43,261 nt of DNA from Ignavibacteriota bacterium (lineage in GTDB: Bacteria; Bacteroidota; Ignavibacteria; UBA10030). Below, in pieces: positions 15,909 to 24,815 of the stretch (position 1 is its first letter; each line of letters starts with the position of its first letter). The notes under the pieces were generated by a model. It was not told where the DNA came from and did no database searches. It worked only from the letters and a program-made list of their open reading frames with translations. Where the stretch lies: positions 1 through 43,261 of the forward strand of contig PMML01000078.1 of assembly GCA_003162695.1 (NCBI GenBank). Reading direction: 5' to 3'. Both the position numbers and the translations under genes were made by a program.

Positions 15909-18440
15909 TTACATCATTCCCTGCGGATCGACATCGATAATCATTTTTACTTTTTTCAAAAAAAGCGGAGAATCTTCATATTGTTTTTTAGCATTGCGCA
16001 GCATGGTGCGAAGAGCGATGCCGGAGGGATCCTTTGATTTAAGATTTTTGATTACGATGTGTTTGCGGTAAAGATTTTTAATTTTCGAAATTGCCGCGTC
16101 TGCCGGTCCGAGCACAAGAGAGTGTCCGCTGCCCGCGAGCCGGGAGAGAATGTCTTTAAATCTTTGCGCATGACGCTGAACTTCGTTTTCCTGTTCTCCG
16201 TTAAATTCGATCAGAACAATCCGTGAAAAGGGAGGATAATTCAGGTCGCGCCTGTATTCCAGTTCTTCGTTGTAAAATCCGAGAAAATCGTGCGTGGCGA
16301 CATGTTTGAGACTGTAATGATTCGTTTGGAGAGTCTGTATGACCACCTCACCGGCGAGCGTGCTCCTGCCTGCTCGTCCTGCTACCTGTGTGAGAAGTTG
16401 AAATGTATGTTCCGAAGCGCGGAAATCGGGGAGCAGCATCTGCGTATCTGCGGAAACAACACCTACCAGCGTAACGCGCGGAAAGTCCAGCCCTTTGGCC
16501 ACCATTTGTGTTCCCAGGAGAATATCAGCCGCGCCGCTTCCGAATTGTTCGAGGATTCGATGATGCGCCCCTTTATGCGTGGTCGTGTCCCTGTCCATAC
16601 GCAGAATTATTGCCGCCGGAAACCCGGCTTTCAACTCTTCTTCTATCTGCTGCGTGCCGAAAGCATGCATGCGCAATTCCGTGCTGCCGCACTTCGAACA
16701 AACAGCCGCCGGTTTTTTTGTATATCCGCAGTAATGACATCGCAAATGCTTTTTTGTCGCGTGATAGGTCAGGGATACCTCGCAACTGCCGCATTTTTCC
16801 ACGAACCCGCAGTCGTAACACTCGATGATATGCGAAAACCCCCGCCTGTTTTGCATCAAAATAATTCCTTCCTTTTTCTTCAGCCGGATCCCGATCTGAT
16901 CGTGCAGGAGTTTTGAAATAGATCTATCCGGCAGCTTCTTTGGAAAAGGCTTGCCGCTTTTTTTGATTTCCTCTTTGAGGTCTTCGTATGCCTGCCTGCG
17001 GTCCTGCGCGATATCGACGATCCTGACTTCCGGAAGCTGTGCCGTGTCGACACGATGAGGGAGTTCGATAAGCGTATATTTTTTTTGCTGTGCGTTAGAA
17101 TAACTCTCGATGGACGGGGTTGCGGAGCCGAGAACAACGACAGCATTAGCCTGCAGCGCGCGAACAATGGCGACATCACGTGCGTTGTAACGCGGCACTG
17201 CATCGAATTGTTTATAGGAACTTTCATGTTCTTCGTCGACGACAATGAGTCCGATATTTTTTAAAGGCGCGAAGATCGCCGAGCGCGGGCCGATGACAAT
17301 CTTAACCCGGTCTTTCTGTGCAAGCCTCCATGTGTCGTAGCGCTCGCCGGATGACATTTGACTGTGCATGACGGCGACATCGGCGCCGAAATGCGACTTA
17401 AACCGGCGGACAGTCTGCGGGGTCAGGGAAATTTCCGGTACCAGAACGATGGCGGTTTTCCCGAGTGCGAGAACATTCCGGATCGCTTCGATGTAAACCT
17501 GTGTTTTGCCGCTGCCGGTAATGCCGTGCAGGAGAAACGCTTTGTAAGAGGCGGCATCGACCGCTTTTCTAATTTCCGTAAGTGCACACTGCTGGTCGGG
17601 ATTCAATGTAATATCTTCCGGCGGACCGAATATGTCGTATTCGGAGGAACGGACAACTTCACGTTCACTGAAGACAGCAAACCCTTTTTTTACAAGCGTT
17701 TTGAGCGTCGAAAGAGACAGGGAATTTTTTTTCAAAAAATCGGCGGCTGCAAGTTCTTTCGCACCGACTGCGCTCTCAGCCCGGAGGAGTAAGAGTAAAT
17801 TGCGCTGTCGTTCGTTCAAGGTTTCCTGCAGGGCAGCTTCTGCACCTTCGGCAGTGCATCGTACCGTGCGTTCGGTTTTAGTTTTGGCTTTCGGTGTATC
17901 GATGCTTTCTTCTAAAGATATCCATCCGTGCTGCTGCATGCCCGTGAGAATGCCGACGATCGATTTGACACGGGAACGTTTCTGCAGTACGGACAAGGAA
18001 ATATGCGGCGTGTCTTTGAGCACCTGAAGGATGGCATGCTGTGACCGGGCCGAGCGTTTGGTTTTTTCCAAAAGTGTTTCGATGGAAGAAGCAAGAAGTT
18101 GAACCGATCTTTTGCTCTCCTGCGAAAGTCCCTGCGGGGTTGCAGCGCGGAGAACTTCTCCCCACGGTGCCATATAATATTCCGCTATCCATTCCGTGAG
18201 AGAGAGCATTTCCGCCGAAAACGCCGGCTCGTCGTCAAGAATGTCTTGAATCGGCTTGAGTCCCTTGACTAAGGTGGTTTCCGGAAGTCCTACGATAACA
18301 CCGGTGAGTGTCTTTTTTCCGAACGGAACTATTGCCCGCCTGCCGGGCTGTGCAAGAGAAGAAAGCTCGGGTGGAACAAGATACGTAAACGTTTTATCTA
18401 ACGGAACCGGCAGAGCAATATTTGCTAAAAGACCGTTCAA
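15909..18440 (-). CDS. priA: Primosomal protein N' (replication restart helicase PriA)
   Basis: 3'-to-5' helicase that reloads the replisome at stalled forks. It has 843 residues, somewhat longer than E. coli PriA (732). The N-terminal 3'BD is seen in ALPVPLDKTFTYLVPP. Walker A is GITGSGKTQVY (about 310), Walker B VVDEEHESSYKQ, and the zinc region holds CYDCGFVEKCGSC then CHYCG and CSKCG, eight cysteines as expected. Motif VI region is QVAGRAGR. The start is TTG at 18440; no ATG gives this N-terminus. That TTG lies inside a CAGCACATTGAAC token of repeat copy C, so the element seems to provide the start codon. Confidence 0.95.
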   Translation of the reverse strand: MNGLLANIALPVPLDKTFTYLVPPELSSLAQPGRRAIVPFGKKTLTGVIVGLPETTLVKGLKPIQDILDDEPAFSAEMLSLTEWIAEYYMAPWGEVLRAATPQGLSQESKRSVQLLASSIETLLEKTKRSARSQHAILQVLKDTPHISLSVLQKRSRVKSIVGILTGMQQHGWISLEESIDTPKAKTKTERTVRCTAEGAEAALQETLNERQRNLLLLLRAESAVGAKELAAADFLKKNSLSLSTLKTLVKKGFAVFSEREVVRSSEYDIFGPPEDITLNPDQQCALTEIRKAVDAASYKAFLLHGITGSGKTQVYIEAIRNVLALGKTAIVLVPEISLTPQTVRRFKSHFGADVAVMHSQMSSGERYDTWRLAQKDRVKIVIGPRSAIFAPLKNIGLIVVDEEHESSYKQFDAVPRYNARDVAIVRALQANAVVVLGSATPSIESYSNAQQKKYTLIELPHRVDTAQLPEVRIVDIAQDRRQAYEDLKEEIKKSGKPFPKKLPDRSISKLLHDQIGIRLKKKEGIILMQNRRGFSHIIECYDCGFVEKCGSCEVSLTYHATKKHLRCHYCGYTKKPAAVCSKCGSTELRMHAFGTQQIEEELKAGFPAAIILRMDRDTTTHKGAHHRILEQFGSGAADILLGTQMVAKGLDFPRVTLVGVVSADTQMLLPDFRASEHTFQLLTQVAGRAGRSTLAGEVVIQTLQTNHYSLKHVATHDFLGFYNEELEYRRDLNYPPFSRIVLIEFNGEQENEVQRHAQRFKDILSRLAGSGHSLVLGPADAAISKIKNLYRKHIVIKNLKSKDPSGIALRTMLRNAKKQYEDSPLFLKKVKMIIDVDPQGMM

Positions 18441-18700
18441 TGTGCTGATGTGTCCGCCTGAATGACTGCCAACCCGCTGCGCATTTTGGCGGGCGTCAGC
18501 AGTCGGCGTCGCCGCAATGCGGGCAGGCTGCCGTTCAGAATTAGTTCTTTGGTTTGCCGGTTACTTTGTTTTTCTGTTCGCTGTTTTCTGTTTACAGCTC
18601 GCTCTTTGCCATTAACCATTTACTATTTGCAGTTTATCCGCCTACTCCTAATTTGAATTACGCTGCCGCGTAATGACATTCTAAGGCCTCCGGCTACAAT
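18441..18700 (-). repeat. Composite dispersed repeat, copy C
   Basis: Fills the entire interval from the larC stop to the priA start. On the minus strand: conserved block 18697-18648 with the hairpin ATTACGC-GGCA-GCGTAAT (18657-18674), 7-mers (aactgca, aatagta-type), 8-mers at 18567-18544 (aaagtaac, cggcaaac, caaagaac), the GC-rich module with the 20-mer shared with copy A, and an extra hairpin built on GACTG/CAGTC and CCCGC/GCGGG (about 18465-18505). The 15-mer CCGCCTGAATGACTG at 18454-18468 recurs at 43089-43103. A promoter for priA, if present, must lie in this element or inside larC. Confidence 0.85.
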
Positions 18701-19870
18701 TTACTGCTGTTGGATTTCCCGTTCCAGTTTTGCATACACTTCGCGTAAAGGAAGTTTATGCTGCTGGGCGATCCGTTTACATTCTTCGAATTCAACGTGC
18801 AGGTGTTCTTTTCCTTCATGGAGGACTGCTTTCACATTGACGCTTCCGAATGAAGTGTCGATGTTGCGCATTTGACGCGGCAGTTTTTTCCGCCCGACGG
18901 GCTGGAGACGCACCCCGAGAGTCGTCGTTTCGCTAAAAAGAACGGCAAGAAGAGTGTCGATTCGAGCGCGCTCCACAAGGGTCGAAAGGATCATACCGGC
19001 ACGCCCTTTTTTCATAAGGATCGGAATCAAATAGGCATCAAGCGCGCCTGCGGACAGAAGCTGCTCGATCACATACGGATACAATTCCGGATTCATATTG
19101 TCGATATTGGTTTCGATACTGACAAGGTCTTCTGTCGAATATTCCGGAGCAAGCTCGCCGATGAGCAGGCGTAACAGGTTCGGCACTTCGGAAATTTCGC
19201 GCCCGCCGGCACCATAGCCGATCCGCTCCACTGTCATATTTTCCGAGGCAAGCATTCCATCAGACAAAGTCCGGATGATTGCAGCGCCTGTCGGTGTCGC
19301 AAGTTCGTACGGAATGCCGGTGAGCACAGTCGGGTAGCCTTTTAATATCTCCATCGTAGCGGGAGTCGGTATGGGCAGTTTCCCGTGCTGCGAATTGACA
19401 AATCCGCCGCTGCCTGTTTTTACGGGGGAAGAATAAATACGCTGAATACCGAGTTTTTCGATGCAGATGGCGGCGCCGACGATATCGATAAGCGAGTCGA
19501 TGGCGCCGACTTCATGAAAATGAACTTTTTCGATATCCGTATTGTGAACCGTTGCCTCCGCCGCGGCAACCGTGCGGAAAATTTTCTTCGCACGTTCTTT
19601 GACGGCGCCGTTCAGTGTCCCGCGGTCGATCAGTTCCTCGATGTCTTTTAAATGCCGGTGGTAATGGGGCTGTTCGGAAATTACAACATCGACTTTAACG
19701 GCGACGATGCCGTTGCGTTCGATATGGCGCGCTTGCAATTCGAAGCCGGACAACTGCAGTCCGCTCAGTTCTTGAATGAGATCATTGACGGCGATGCCGG
19801 CGCTGACGAATGCGCCGAGCGTCATATCGCCGCTGACGCCGCCGATTGTATCGAAATATGCAGTTTTCAT
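18701..19870 (-). CDS. larC: LarC-type nickel insertion protein (NPN cofactor nickel chelatase)
   Basis: LarC inserts nickel into pyridinium-3,5-bisthiocarboxylic acid mononucleotide to make the nickel-pincer cofactor of lactate racemase and related enzymes. The 389 residues run in one frame; in Lactobacillus plantarum larC is split and joined by frameshifting, so no such step is needed here. Recognisable parts: AYFDTIGGVSGDMTLGA at the N-terminus, KVHFHEVGAIDSLIDIVGAA, LPIPTPATMEIL, TPTGAAI, and NIDNMNPELYPYV. HYHRH near residue 72 is a short His cluster fit for metal binding. No larA, larB or larE is in the window, so the client enzyme is elsewhere. No ribosome site is visible at ATG 19870. 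Confidence 0.9.
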   Translation of the reverse strand: MKTAYFDTIGGVSGDMTLGAFVSAGIAVNDLIQELSGLQLSGFELQARHIERNGIVAVKVDVVISEQPHYHRHLKDIEELIDRGTLNGAVKERAKKIFRTVAAAEATVHNTDIEKVHFHEVGAIDSLIDIVGAAICIEKLGIQRIYSSPVKTGSGGFVNSQHGKLPIPTPATMEILKGYPTVLTGIPYELATPTGAAIIRTLSDGMLASENMTVERIGYGAGGREISEVPNLLRLLIGELAPEYSTEDLVSIETNIDNMNPELYPYVIEQLLSAGALDAYLIPILMKKGRAGMILSTLVERARIDTLLAVLFSETTTLGVRLQPVGRKKLPRQMRNIDTSFGSVNVKAVLHEGKEHLHVEFEECKRIAQQHKLPLREVYAKLEREIQQQ

Positions 19871-19936
19871 TTTTTATGTCCGGAAATATAAAATGATGCG
19901 GCGATGCACGAATGCATCGATTGTGCAAAAGACAAA

Positions 19937-21211
19937 TTACAGAACGCGTTCGAGATGTGCAAGAAATCGTTCGGTGGCGCCGATATTTTCTTTAACCAGG
20001 GTCAGTGCGATTGTTCCGGCGTCGATACGATCTTCGTTTTGATCGAAAAAGCGGTGCAGGAGGGCAAGGCAATTCGTCTCATCCACAACAAATCCGCCGC
20101 CGCGCCTGACAAGCTCGATTGCTTCCTGTGAATTCATATAGCGGGGACCGTAGAGAATCGGGATACCGTACACAGCCGGCTCCAGAACATTATGGATTCC
20201 CTGGCGGAAACTTCCGCCGACATAGGCGGCCTGCGCGTAGCGGTAGAGAGGCATGAGAATGCCGACACTGTCGACAAGAATGACCTGCTCGCCGTTATAA
20301 GCGTTCATTTCTGAAAATCGAATCGGCTTTTGGCCGTTCTCCAGCTGCCGTTCGATTTGCTCAAGGGCATCGACGGTCGGTTCATGCGGTACAATGACAG
20401 CGAGAAAATTTTTATCTTCCAGCAGCATTTTTTTTATCGCCGGAAGCAGCACCTCTTCGTCTTCCGGCCACGTGCTTCCGGCGACCAGGACTTTCTTCCC
20501 GGCAAGAATATGATCGGAAATCAGCTTTTTCTGGCGTGCTTCGGCGCTCCGCTCCCATACCTGATCGTACCGCGTTTCACCGATCGCTTCGATATGCGGT
20601 TTAGAAAGATCGAACCGGCGGAATGTCGCGGCATCGCTTTCGGAAACACACAGGATGGAAGTAAACTGATCGTATAAGTAATGATGGAAATTCTTTATTA
20701 ACGGCAGGAAGCGGGAAGAGGTGCTCCGCATGGTCGCGTTTGCGATAAATGTCGGAATATTTCTCGCGTGCAGTTCCCACAAATGGTTCGGCCAGATATC
20801 GTAGCGTACCATTACCGCAGCGGTAGGTTGAACGAGATCGAGAAACCGTTTTGCATTGCTGCGGCTGTCGAAAGGGATATAGGAAATAATATCGGCAAGC
20901 TTGTAATTTTTTGAGTGATCGTATCCTGAAGGAGAAAAGAATGTGACAATAATATGGAGGTCGGTATATTTCCTTCGAAGCGCGGCGATGATCGGCTTTG
21001 CCTGTTCAAATTCTCCCATCGAAGAGGAATGAAACCAGATGCGCCGTTTATGAGTAAGTTTTTGAACGTTCCGTTCGAGCTGCTCGAAAAGATGTTTCCG
21101 GCCTTGAATGCCGCGCCGGACCTTCGGATTGACTATCCCGGCTATTGCTGCTCCAAGCCGGAAAACTCCGATGAAAAAGCCGTTATAAAAAAAATACCAA
21201 AATGCCTGCAT
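19937..21211 (-). CDS. waaA: 3-deoxy-D-manno-octulosonic acid (Kdo) transferase
   Basis: Inner-membrane glycosyltransferase (GT30) that adds Kdo to lipid A precursor, an essential LPS step; its presence shows a Gram-negative envelope. The 424 residues begin with one membrane anchor (FWYFFYNGFFIGVFRLGAAIA), then the catalytic region IWFHSSSMGEFEQAKPII with the conserved Glu, VRYDIWPNHLWEL, and the C-terminal Rossmann half with LVAGSTWPEDEEVLLPA, VPHEPT and YVGGSFRQGIHNVLEPAVYGIPILYGP. It lies 66 bp downstream of nothing but the larC start, so larC follows it in the same direction. Confidence 0.96.
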   Translation of the reverse strand: MQAFWYFFYNGFFIGVFRLGAAIAGIVNPKVRRGIQGRKHLFEQLERNVQKLTHKRRIWFHSSSMGEFEQAKPIIAALRRKYTDLHIIVTFFSPSGYDHSKNYKLADIISYIPFDSRSNAKRFLDLVQPTAAVMVRYDIWPNHLWELHARNIPTFIANATMRSTSSRFLPLIKNFHHYLYDQFTSILCVSESDAATFRRFDLSKPHIEAIGETRYDQVWERSAEARQKKLISDHILAGKKVLVAGSTWPEDEEVLLPAIKKMLLEDKNFLAVIVPHEPTVDALEQIERQLENGQKPIRFSEMNAYNGEQVILVDSVGILMPLYRYAQAAYVGGSFRQGIHNVLEPAVYGIPILYGPRYMNSQEAIELVRRGGGFVVDETNCLALLHRFFDQNEDRIDAGTIALTLVKENIGATERFLAHLERVL

Positions 21212-21312
21212 ATACTCGAAAGATTAATGAGAAATAGGTTCGCGCGCCAGTGCTTTCCGCATCAAACTGGAAACCTATTGTAGAAAAACTTTGATGGAAT
21301 TGCAAGATCAAC

Positions 21313-21380
21313 AAATGGGAAACTGTGAACTTTAAAAACAAATTAACGGATGGACCAAACAACCGATTACCAATTAACTT
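21313..21380 (+). repeat. Composite dispersed repeat, copy D
   Basis: Short copy made of a 7-mer-like start (aaactgtgaac) and 8-mers aaattaac, ggatggac, caaacaac, a 7-base unit cgattac, and caattaac at 21340-21378. The stop codon of the HEAGH gene (21374-21376, minus strand) lies inside the last unit. The other 100 bases up to waaA hold nothing I can identify. Confidence 0.7.
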
Positions 21381-21925
21381 TTAAAATTTTCAGCGATTAT
21401 TTTGCGTATGTCTTTGAAAACAAACCAGAGACCGATACCAAGACCGGCCGTGCAAAGAAGTATGCCGGAAATGTTGACGAATGAGGCGACTGTCTCCGCA
21501 TCTTCCATCATGTCGAGCCTTTGAAAAATCCAATGCCAGTCGTGCAGCAGGTGACGGGAAATCAAGCGAAGCTGCTGGTATGGCGCATCGCCGATGTAAA
21601 TGGAAACGTTGACGGTGCTTTGTCCCATCCAGTACAGCGTAAAAGGAAGCGTACGCAAATTATTTTTTCCGAATACTATAACAGCCGCAGCGGGAATGAT
21701 AATTTGAAACAACGATCCTCCCATAAAATAAAGCAGTTCGCCGAATATGCGAAAGACCAGATGGCCGGCTTCATGTATAAAAAGGTCGATCGTATCGATA
21801 GTCCAAACAACGAACGGCATATGAGCACGTCCCGGAAATGTCTGATAGTCCGTTGCAAGATAATATGTGAAATGAGCAAGTACTGCAATCAGGCAGGCAT
21901 AGAGAATAAGTTTGAAAGTACGCAT
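21374..21925 (-). CDS. Membrane protein with HEAGH metalloprotease-like motif
   Basis: A 183-residue protein with about four membrane segments. The start is ATG 21925 (MRTFKLILYACLIAVLAHF), rather than the longer frame to 21976, whose extra codons are repeat copy E. Residues about 51-56 read FIHEAGH, a zinc-binding HExxH motif at the edge of a membrane segment, followed by GGSLFQIIIPAAAVIVFG. This arrangement recalls site-2-protease-like (M50) enzymes, but the protein is short and I see no clear third-ligand LDG-type motif. Conserved unnamed membrane family; proteolysis is only inferred. Confidence 0.75.
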   Translation of the reverse strand: MRTFKLILYACLIAVLAHFTYYLATDYQTFPGRAHMPFVVWTIDTIDLFIHEAGHLVFRIFGELLYFMGGSLFQIIIPAAAVIVFGKNNLRTLPFTLYWMGQSTVNVSIYIGDAPYQQLRLISRHLLHDWHWIFQRLDMMEDAETVASFVNISGILLCTAGLGIGLWFVFKDIRKIIAENFKS

Positions 21926-21928
21926 AAT

Positions 21929-22030
21929 GGACAGTGAATTGTAAACAGTAAATTTTAAATGGAAACTAAGCACCAAGCACTAAGAACTTCGAACCGCAGT
22001 ACGTTGAACAGCAGCACCGCAGCACGTTAC
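21929..22030 (+). repeat. Composite dispersed repeat, copy E
   Basis: Fills most of the gap between the rqcH stop and the HEAGH start, but points against those genes. Plus-strand order: 7-mers (cagtgaattgtaaacagtaaa region 21932-21952), a linker with caccaagcactaagaac, 15-mers ttcgaaccgcagtac (21988-22002) and gttgaacagcagcac (22003-22017), then cgcagcac and gttac. Confidence 0.8.
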
Positions 22031-22036
22031 ATGTTT

Positions 22037-23704
22037 TTACACCGGCAGCTTCGGTTCCGCAAATATCGTTTTCTCCCGTTCGACCGTTACGGTTCCGGAA
22101 GGAGCGCCTTTCGGCTTGCGCACATATTTCCCCTCGCACATTGTTACCGGAACGAGTTTGGAATTTTTCATCTTGCTGTAATATGCGGCGATTCCTGCGG
22201 CTTGTTCGATGGCCTGTTTGGAAACCTCTCCTTTTCCCGTTCCGGCTTTCAGCGTTACGTGCGATCCGCCGACGCCGCGCGCGTGGAACCACAAATCGTT
22301 CTTTGCCGTGTGGCGGGTCGTCAGTAAATCGTTGTTGTCGCTGCTTTTCCCCGCCCAGACCTGAAATCCGCCTGTGACCGTAAAGACCCGAAAGGGAACC
22401 GGTTCTTGTTTTTTGGTATGCCCCTGCCTGTCGATGCGTATGCCGAGTTCCGCAAAGAGCGGCGCATGTTCGTGAAGGATGGCGTGCACATCCTCTGTTG
22501 TTAAAGCTTGCTCTAAGGATTCAAGAAGAGGGAGAATGCGCCGGTGCTGCTGCTGCAGTGCCTCCCGCCGCATCGATTGCTCTTCAATAGTGCTTCGGAT
22601 TTTGTGAGCCTTTTGAAAAAACCGCTCGGCATTTTTTGCCGGCGTTAAATGAACATCCAGCGGAATTTCGATGACATCGCCGGAACCGGTCAGCACGTCT
22701 TCTACAAGAGCTTCAGCTTCTCCCTTTTGAATATGGTATAAATGTGCCGTCAAAAGTTTGCCAAACCGTTCGTACCGATCTGCGTCTTCAGCCGGAAAAG
22801 CTTCGCCGGATATTTTTTTCAGGGTGCGTTCTATCCGGTCCAGTTCCTTGTTCAAAGCTCGAAGGACGAGTTCTTTCTCCTGAACATTCTGTTCGCTTTT
22901 TTGAGAAATCGATAAAAAGATATGAACAGCTTCGGACACGGAAGAAAAAATCTGCGTGCGTAAATCTCCGAATTGCCGAAGCGGAATCAGTGCCATTCGA
23001 ACCGGGATCTGCCCGTCAAAATATATTCTCGGGGATGGTGCAGCGATGAGTTCTTCATGCAGCGTTTGAGCGGTATGAAAAATCCGTTCCATCTCATTCC
23101 GGGTGAACGTCTCCGGCAGCGCTGTTTCGGCAAGGCCGGAGCGCAGAAGAATTTCCCGGTTGAGCAGCGCCCCGAACTGCGGGAATATTTTTTTCATGAA
23201 TTGCGGCAGTGTCAGGTCTTTATACTGATCCGGTGTATGGGCAGGGGAATCGAGGTCGAAAGAAATGTGCCGCGCTGCCGGCAGCGTATAAACGGTTGTG
23301 ATGATTTCATTCTTGCGGAGAAAAGCATCGACGATAACGCTCTTTGGCGAGACCAGCAGGACGTTTCCTTTCACTCCGAACATTTGAGCAATGATGCGGC
23401 TGCCGTCTTCCAACTCCAGAAAAATCTGACGATCACTTTCGTCGATCGCAACGCTGCGGATCGTCGAGCCGCATGCCGACCGGAATAGGTCGACGGAATT
23501 TTTTTTCGCTCGTGCATAACTGTTTTGAAGGTAAAAAGCATTGTGAGATCCTTCGCAGTTGATGATGAGTACGCCGGGAAAATCACAAAATGTTACGACA
23601 AGCTCTCCACGGTCCTGTGTAAAGAGCGACTCCAGGATTTTTCCGGAAACGGCATTTTGTATTTCAAGCGCGAGCGCGCGCAATGTATAATAGTGGGCAA
23701 TCAT
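22037..23704 (-). CDS. rqcH: NFACT-family ribosome quality control protein (RqcH/Fbp-like)
   Basis: NFACT proteins bind stalled 50S-peptidyl-tRNA complexes; bacterial RqcH adds C-terminal alanine tails that mark the stuck peptide for decay. With start ATG 23704 the protein has 555 residues, as usual. NFACT-N is seen in ALALEIQNAVSGKILESLFTQ and the DR motif in DESDRQIFLEL; a coiled middle (about 260-400) holds EKELVLRALNKELDRIERTLKK; NFACT-R lies at about 435-530 with VWAGKSSDNNDLLTTRHTAKNDLWFHARGVGGSHV. The end is basic (KGAPSGTVTVEREKT). It is divergent from yicC. No ribosome site is visible. Confidence 0.92.
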   Translation of the reverse strand: MIAHYYTLRALALEIQNAVSGKILESLFTQDRGELVVTFCDFPGVLIINCEGSHNAFYLQNSYARAKKNSVDLFRSACGSTIRSVAIDESDRQIFLELEDGSRIIAQMFGVKGNVLLVSPKSVIVDAFLRKNEIITTVYTLPAARHISFDLDSPAHTPDQYKDLTLPQFMKKIFPQFGALLNREILLRSGLAETALPETFTRNEMERIFHTAQTLHEELIAAPSPRIYFDGQIPVRMALIPLRQFGDLRTQIFSSVSEAVHIFLSISQKSEQNVQEKELVLRALNKELDRIERTLKKISGEAFPAEDADRYERFGKLLTAHLYHIQKGEAEALVEDVLTGSGDVIEIPLDVHLTPAKNAERFFQKAHKIRSTIEEQSMRREALQQQHRRILPLLESLEQALTTEDVHAILHEHAPLFAELGIRIDRQGHTKKQEPVPFRVFTVTGGFQVWAGKSSDNNDLLTTRHTAKNDLWFHARGVGGSHVTLKAGTGKGEVSKQAIEQAAGIAAYYSKMKNSKLVPVTMCEGKYVRKPKGAPSGTVTVEREKTIFAEPKLPV

Positions 23705-23871
23705 AATGGTTATCAACACCAGGTACAAAAATCCTCAAAATTGCTTGAAATAGCAATTTTATTGTGGATAACTCGTGAACAGATATGTGAAAAGTTTGTG
23801 AAAAACAATATCTTGCCGAACCCTCTATTTTTCCGTACCTTTCTTAGTCAAAACAGATTGAAAGGAATATC
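23705..23871. promoter_or_regulatory. Divergent rqcH/yicC promoter region with hairpin and DnaA-box-like sites
   Basis: AT-rich 167-bp gap between divergent genes. It has a 9-bp-arm inverted repeat (AAAATTGCT at 23737-23745, AGCAATTTT at 23752-23760, 6-base loop). TGTGGATAA at 23763-23771 is an exact reverse complement of the DnaA box TTATCCACA, and TTATCAACA at 23710-23718 differs from it by one base. No confident -10/-35 pair could be fixed. Binding by DnaA is inference. Confidence 0.4.
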
Positions 23872-24753
23872 GTGGTTTGCAGTATGACCGGCTTCGGACG
23901 CGCCGAGGTCAGCAAAAACGGCGTTACTGCCGGGGTTGAAGTTCGCAGCGTCAACAGCCGCTATCTCGATCTTACGTCAAGATTACCCAGGCAGCATACG
24001 CAGCGTGAACGCGAACTGAAAGACCTGATTCGCGGATTTCTGAGCCGGGGATCGATAAATATAACGGTTAAGCTGGAACGGGAATCGAACGGCAAGTCTG
24101 CCTTGAGGGTCAATACAGATGCCGCTCGATCGTATTATAAACTTCTGAACGATTTGCGCAAGAGCGTTCATTTGACTGAAAAAGTGAAATTAGAGCACCT
24201 GCTGAGTTTTTCAGAAATTCTCGAGCCGGTTGACGAAGAAGAGACCGGTGAGCAGGAATGGGACGTCATACAGGAGGCGGTAAAGTCGGCATTTGAGAAC
24301 TTGAATGTTATGCGCAAACAGGAAGGGCGCGAACTTGCCGCCGATCTGTCCAAACGTATACTATGGATGAGCGGTATGGTCGATCAGGTGGAAAAACTTT
24401 CAAAAGAACGGATTCCGGAAGAACGGAAAGAATTGCAGAACCGCATCACAGAGCTTGTGCAGGATAAATTTGTCATCGATCAGAACCGGCTCGAACTGGA
24501 AATCGCTCTCATAGCGGATAAACTCGATGTCACCGAAGAATGCGTGCGGTTCCGGAGTCATAACAAGTTTTTTCTCGAAGCCATGGACAAAGGGGAAGCA
24601 GTAGGGCGGAAATTAAATTTTCTGGTGCAAGAAATGAACCGCGAAGCAAATACCATCGGATCTAAAACGTGCGATGCAGCCATCGCCCATCTCGTGGTTG
24701 ATGTGAAGGAAGAACTGGAAAAAGTTCGCGAACAATTGCAGAATATCGAATAA
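23872..24753 (+). CDS. yicC: YicC/YloC family endoribonuclease
   Basis: A 293-residue stress-related RNase of the YicC family. The family N-terminus is clear (SMTGFGRAEVSKNG, then VEVRSVNSRYLDL), as is the C-terminus (DRGEAVGRKLNFL-type: DKGEAVGRKLNFLVQEMNRE, ANTIGSK). The start is GTG 23872, with AAAGGA six bases upstream and an internal ATG four codons later (23884). It is first in an operon with gmk, rpoZ, coaBC and a uracil-DNA glycosylase, an order widely conserved for the first four genes. Confidence 0.95.
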   Translation: MVCSMTGFGRAEVSKNGVTAGVEVRSVNSRYLDLTSRLPRQHTQRERELKDLIRGFLSRGSINITVKLERESNGKSALRVNTDAARSYYKLLNDLRKSVHLTEKVKLEHLLSFSEILEPVDEEETGEQEWDVIQEAVKSAFENLNVMRKQEGRELAADLSKRILWMSGMVDQVEKLSKERIPEERKELQNRITELVQDKFVIDQNRLELEIALIADKLDVTEECVRFRSHNKFFLEAMDKGEAVGRKLNFLVQEMNREANTIGSKTCDAAIAHLVVDVKEELEKVREQLQNIE

Positions 24754-24815
24754 GAACGTCCGGTTCTTTGGTATTCCGCGGGAGGAATTCAAAGAACATC
24801 AGGTGTATGGTTTTC

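Noticed and set aside
23705-23871. Chromosomal replication origin
   Set aside because: Only one exact and one near DnaA box, and none of the usual neighbours (dnaA, dnaN, rpmH, mnmG) in the window.
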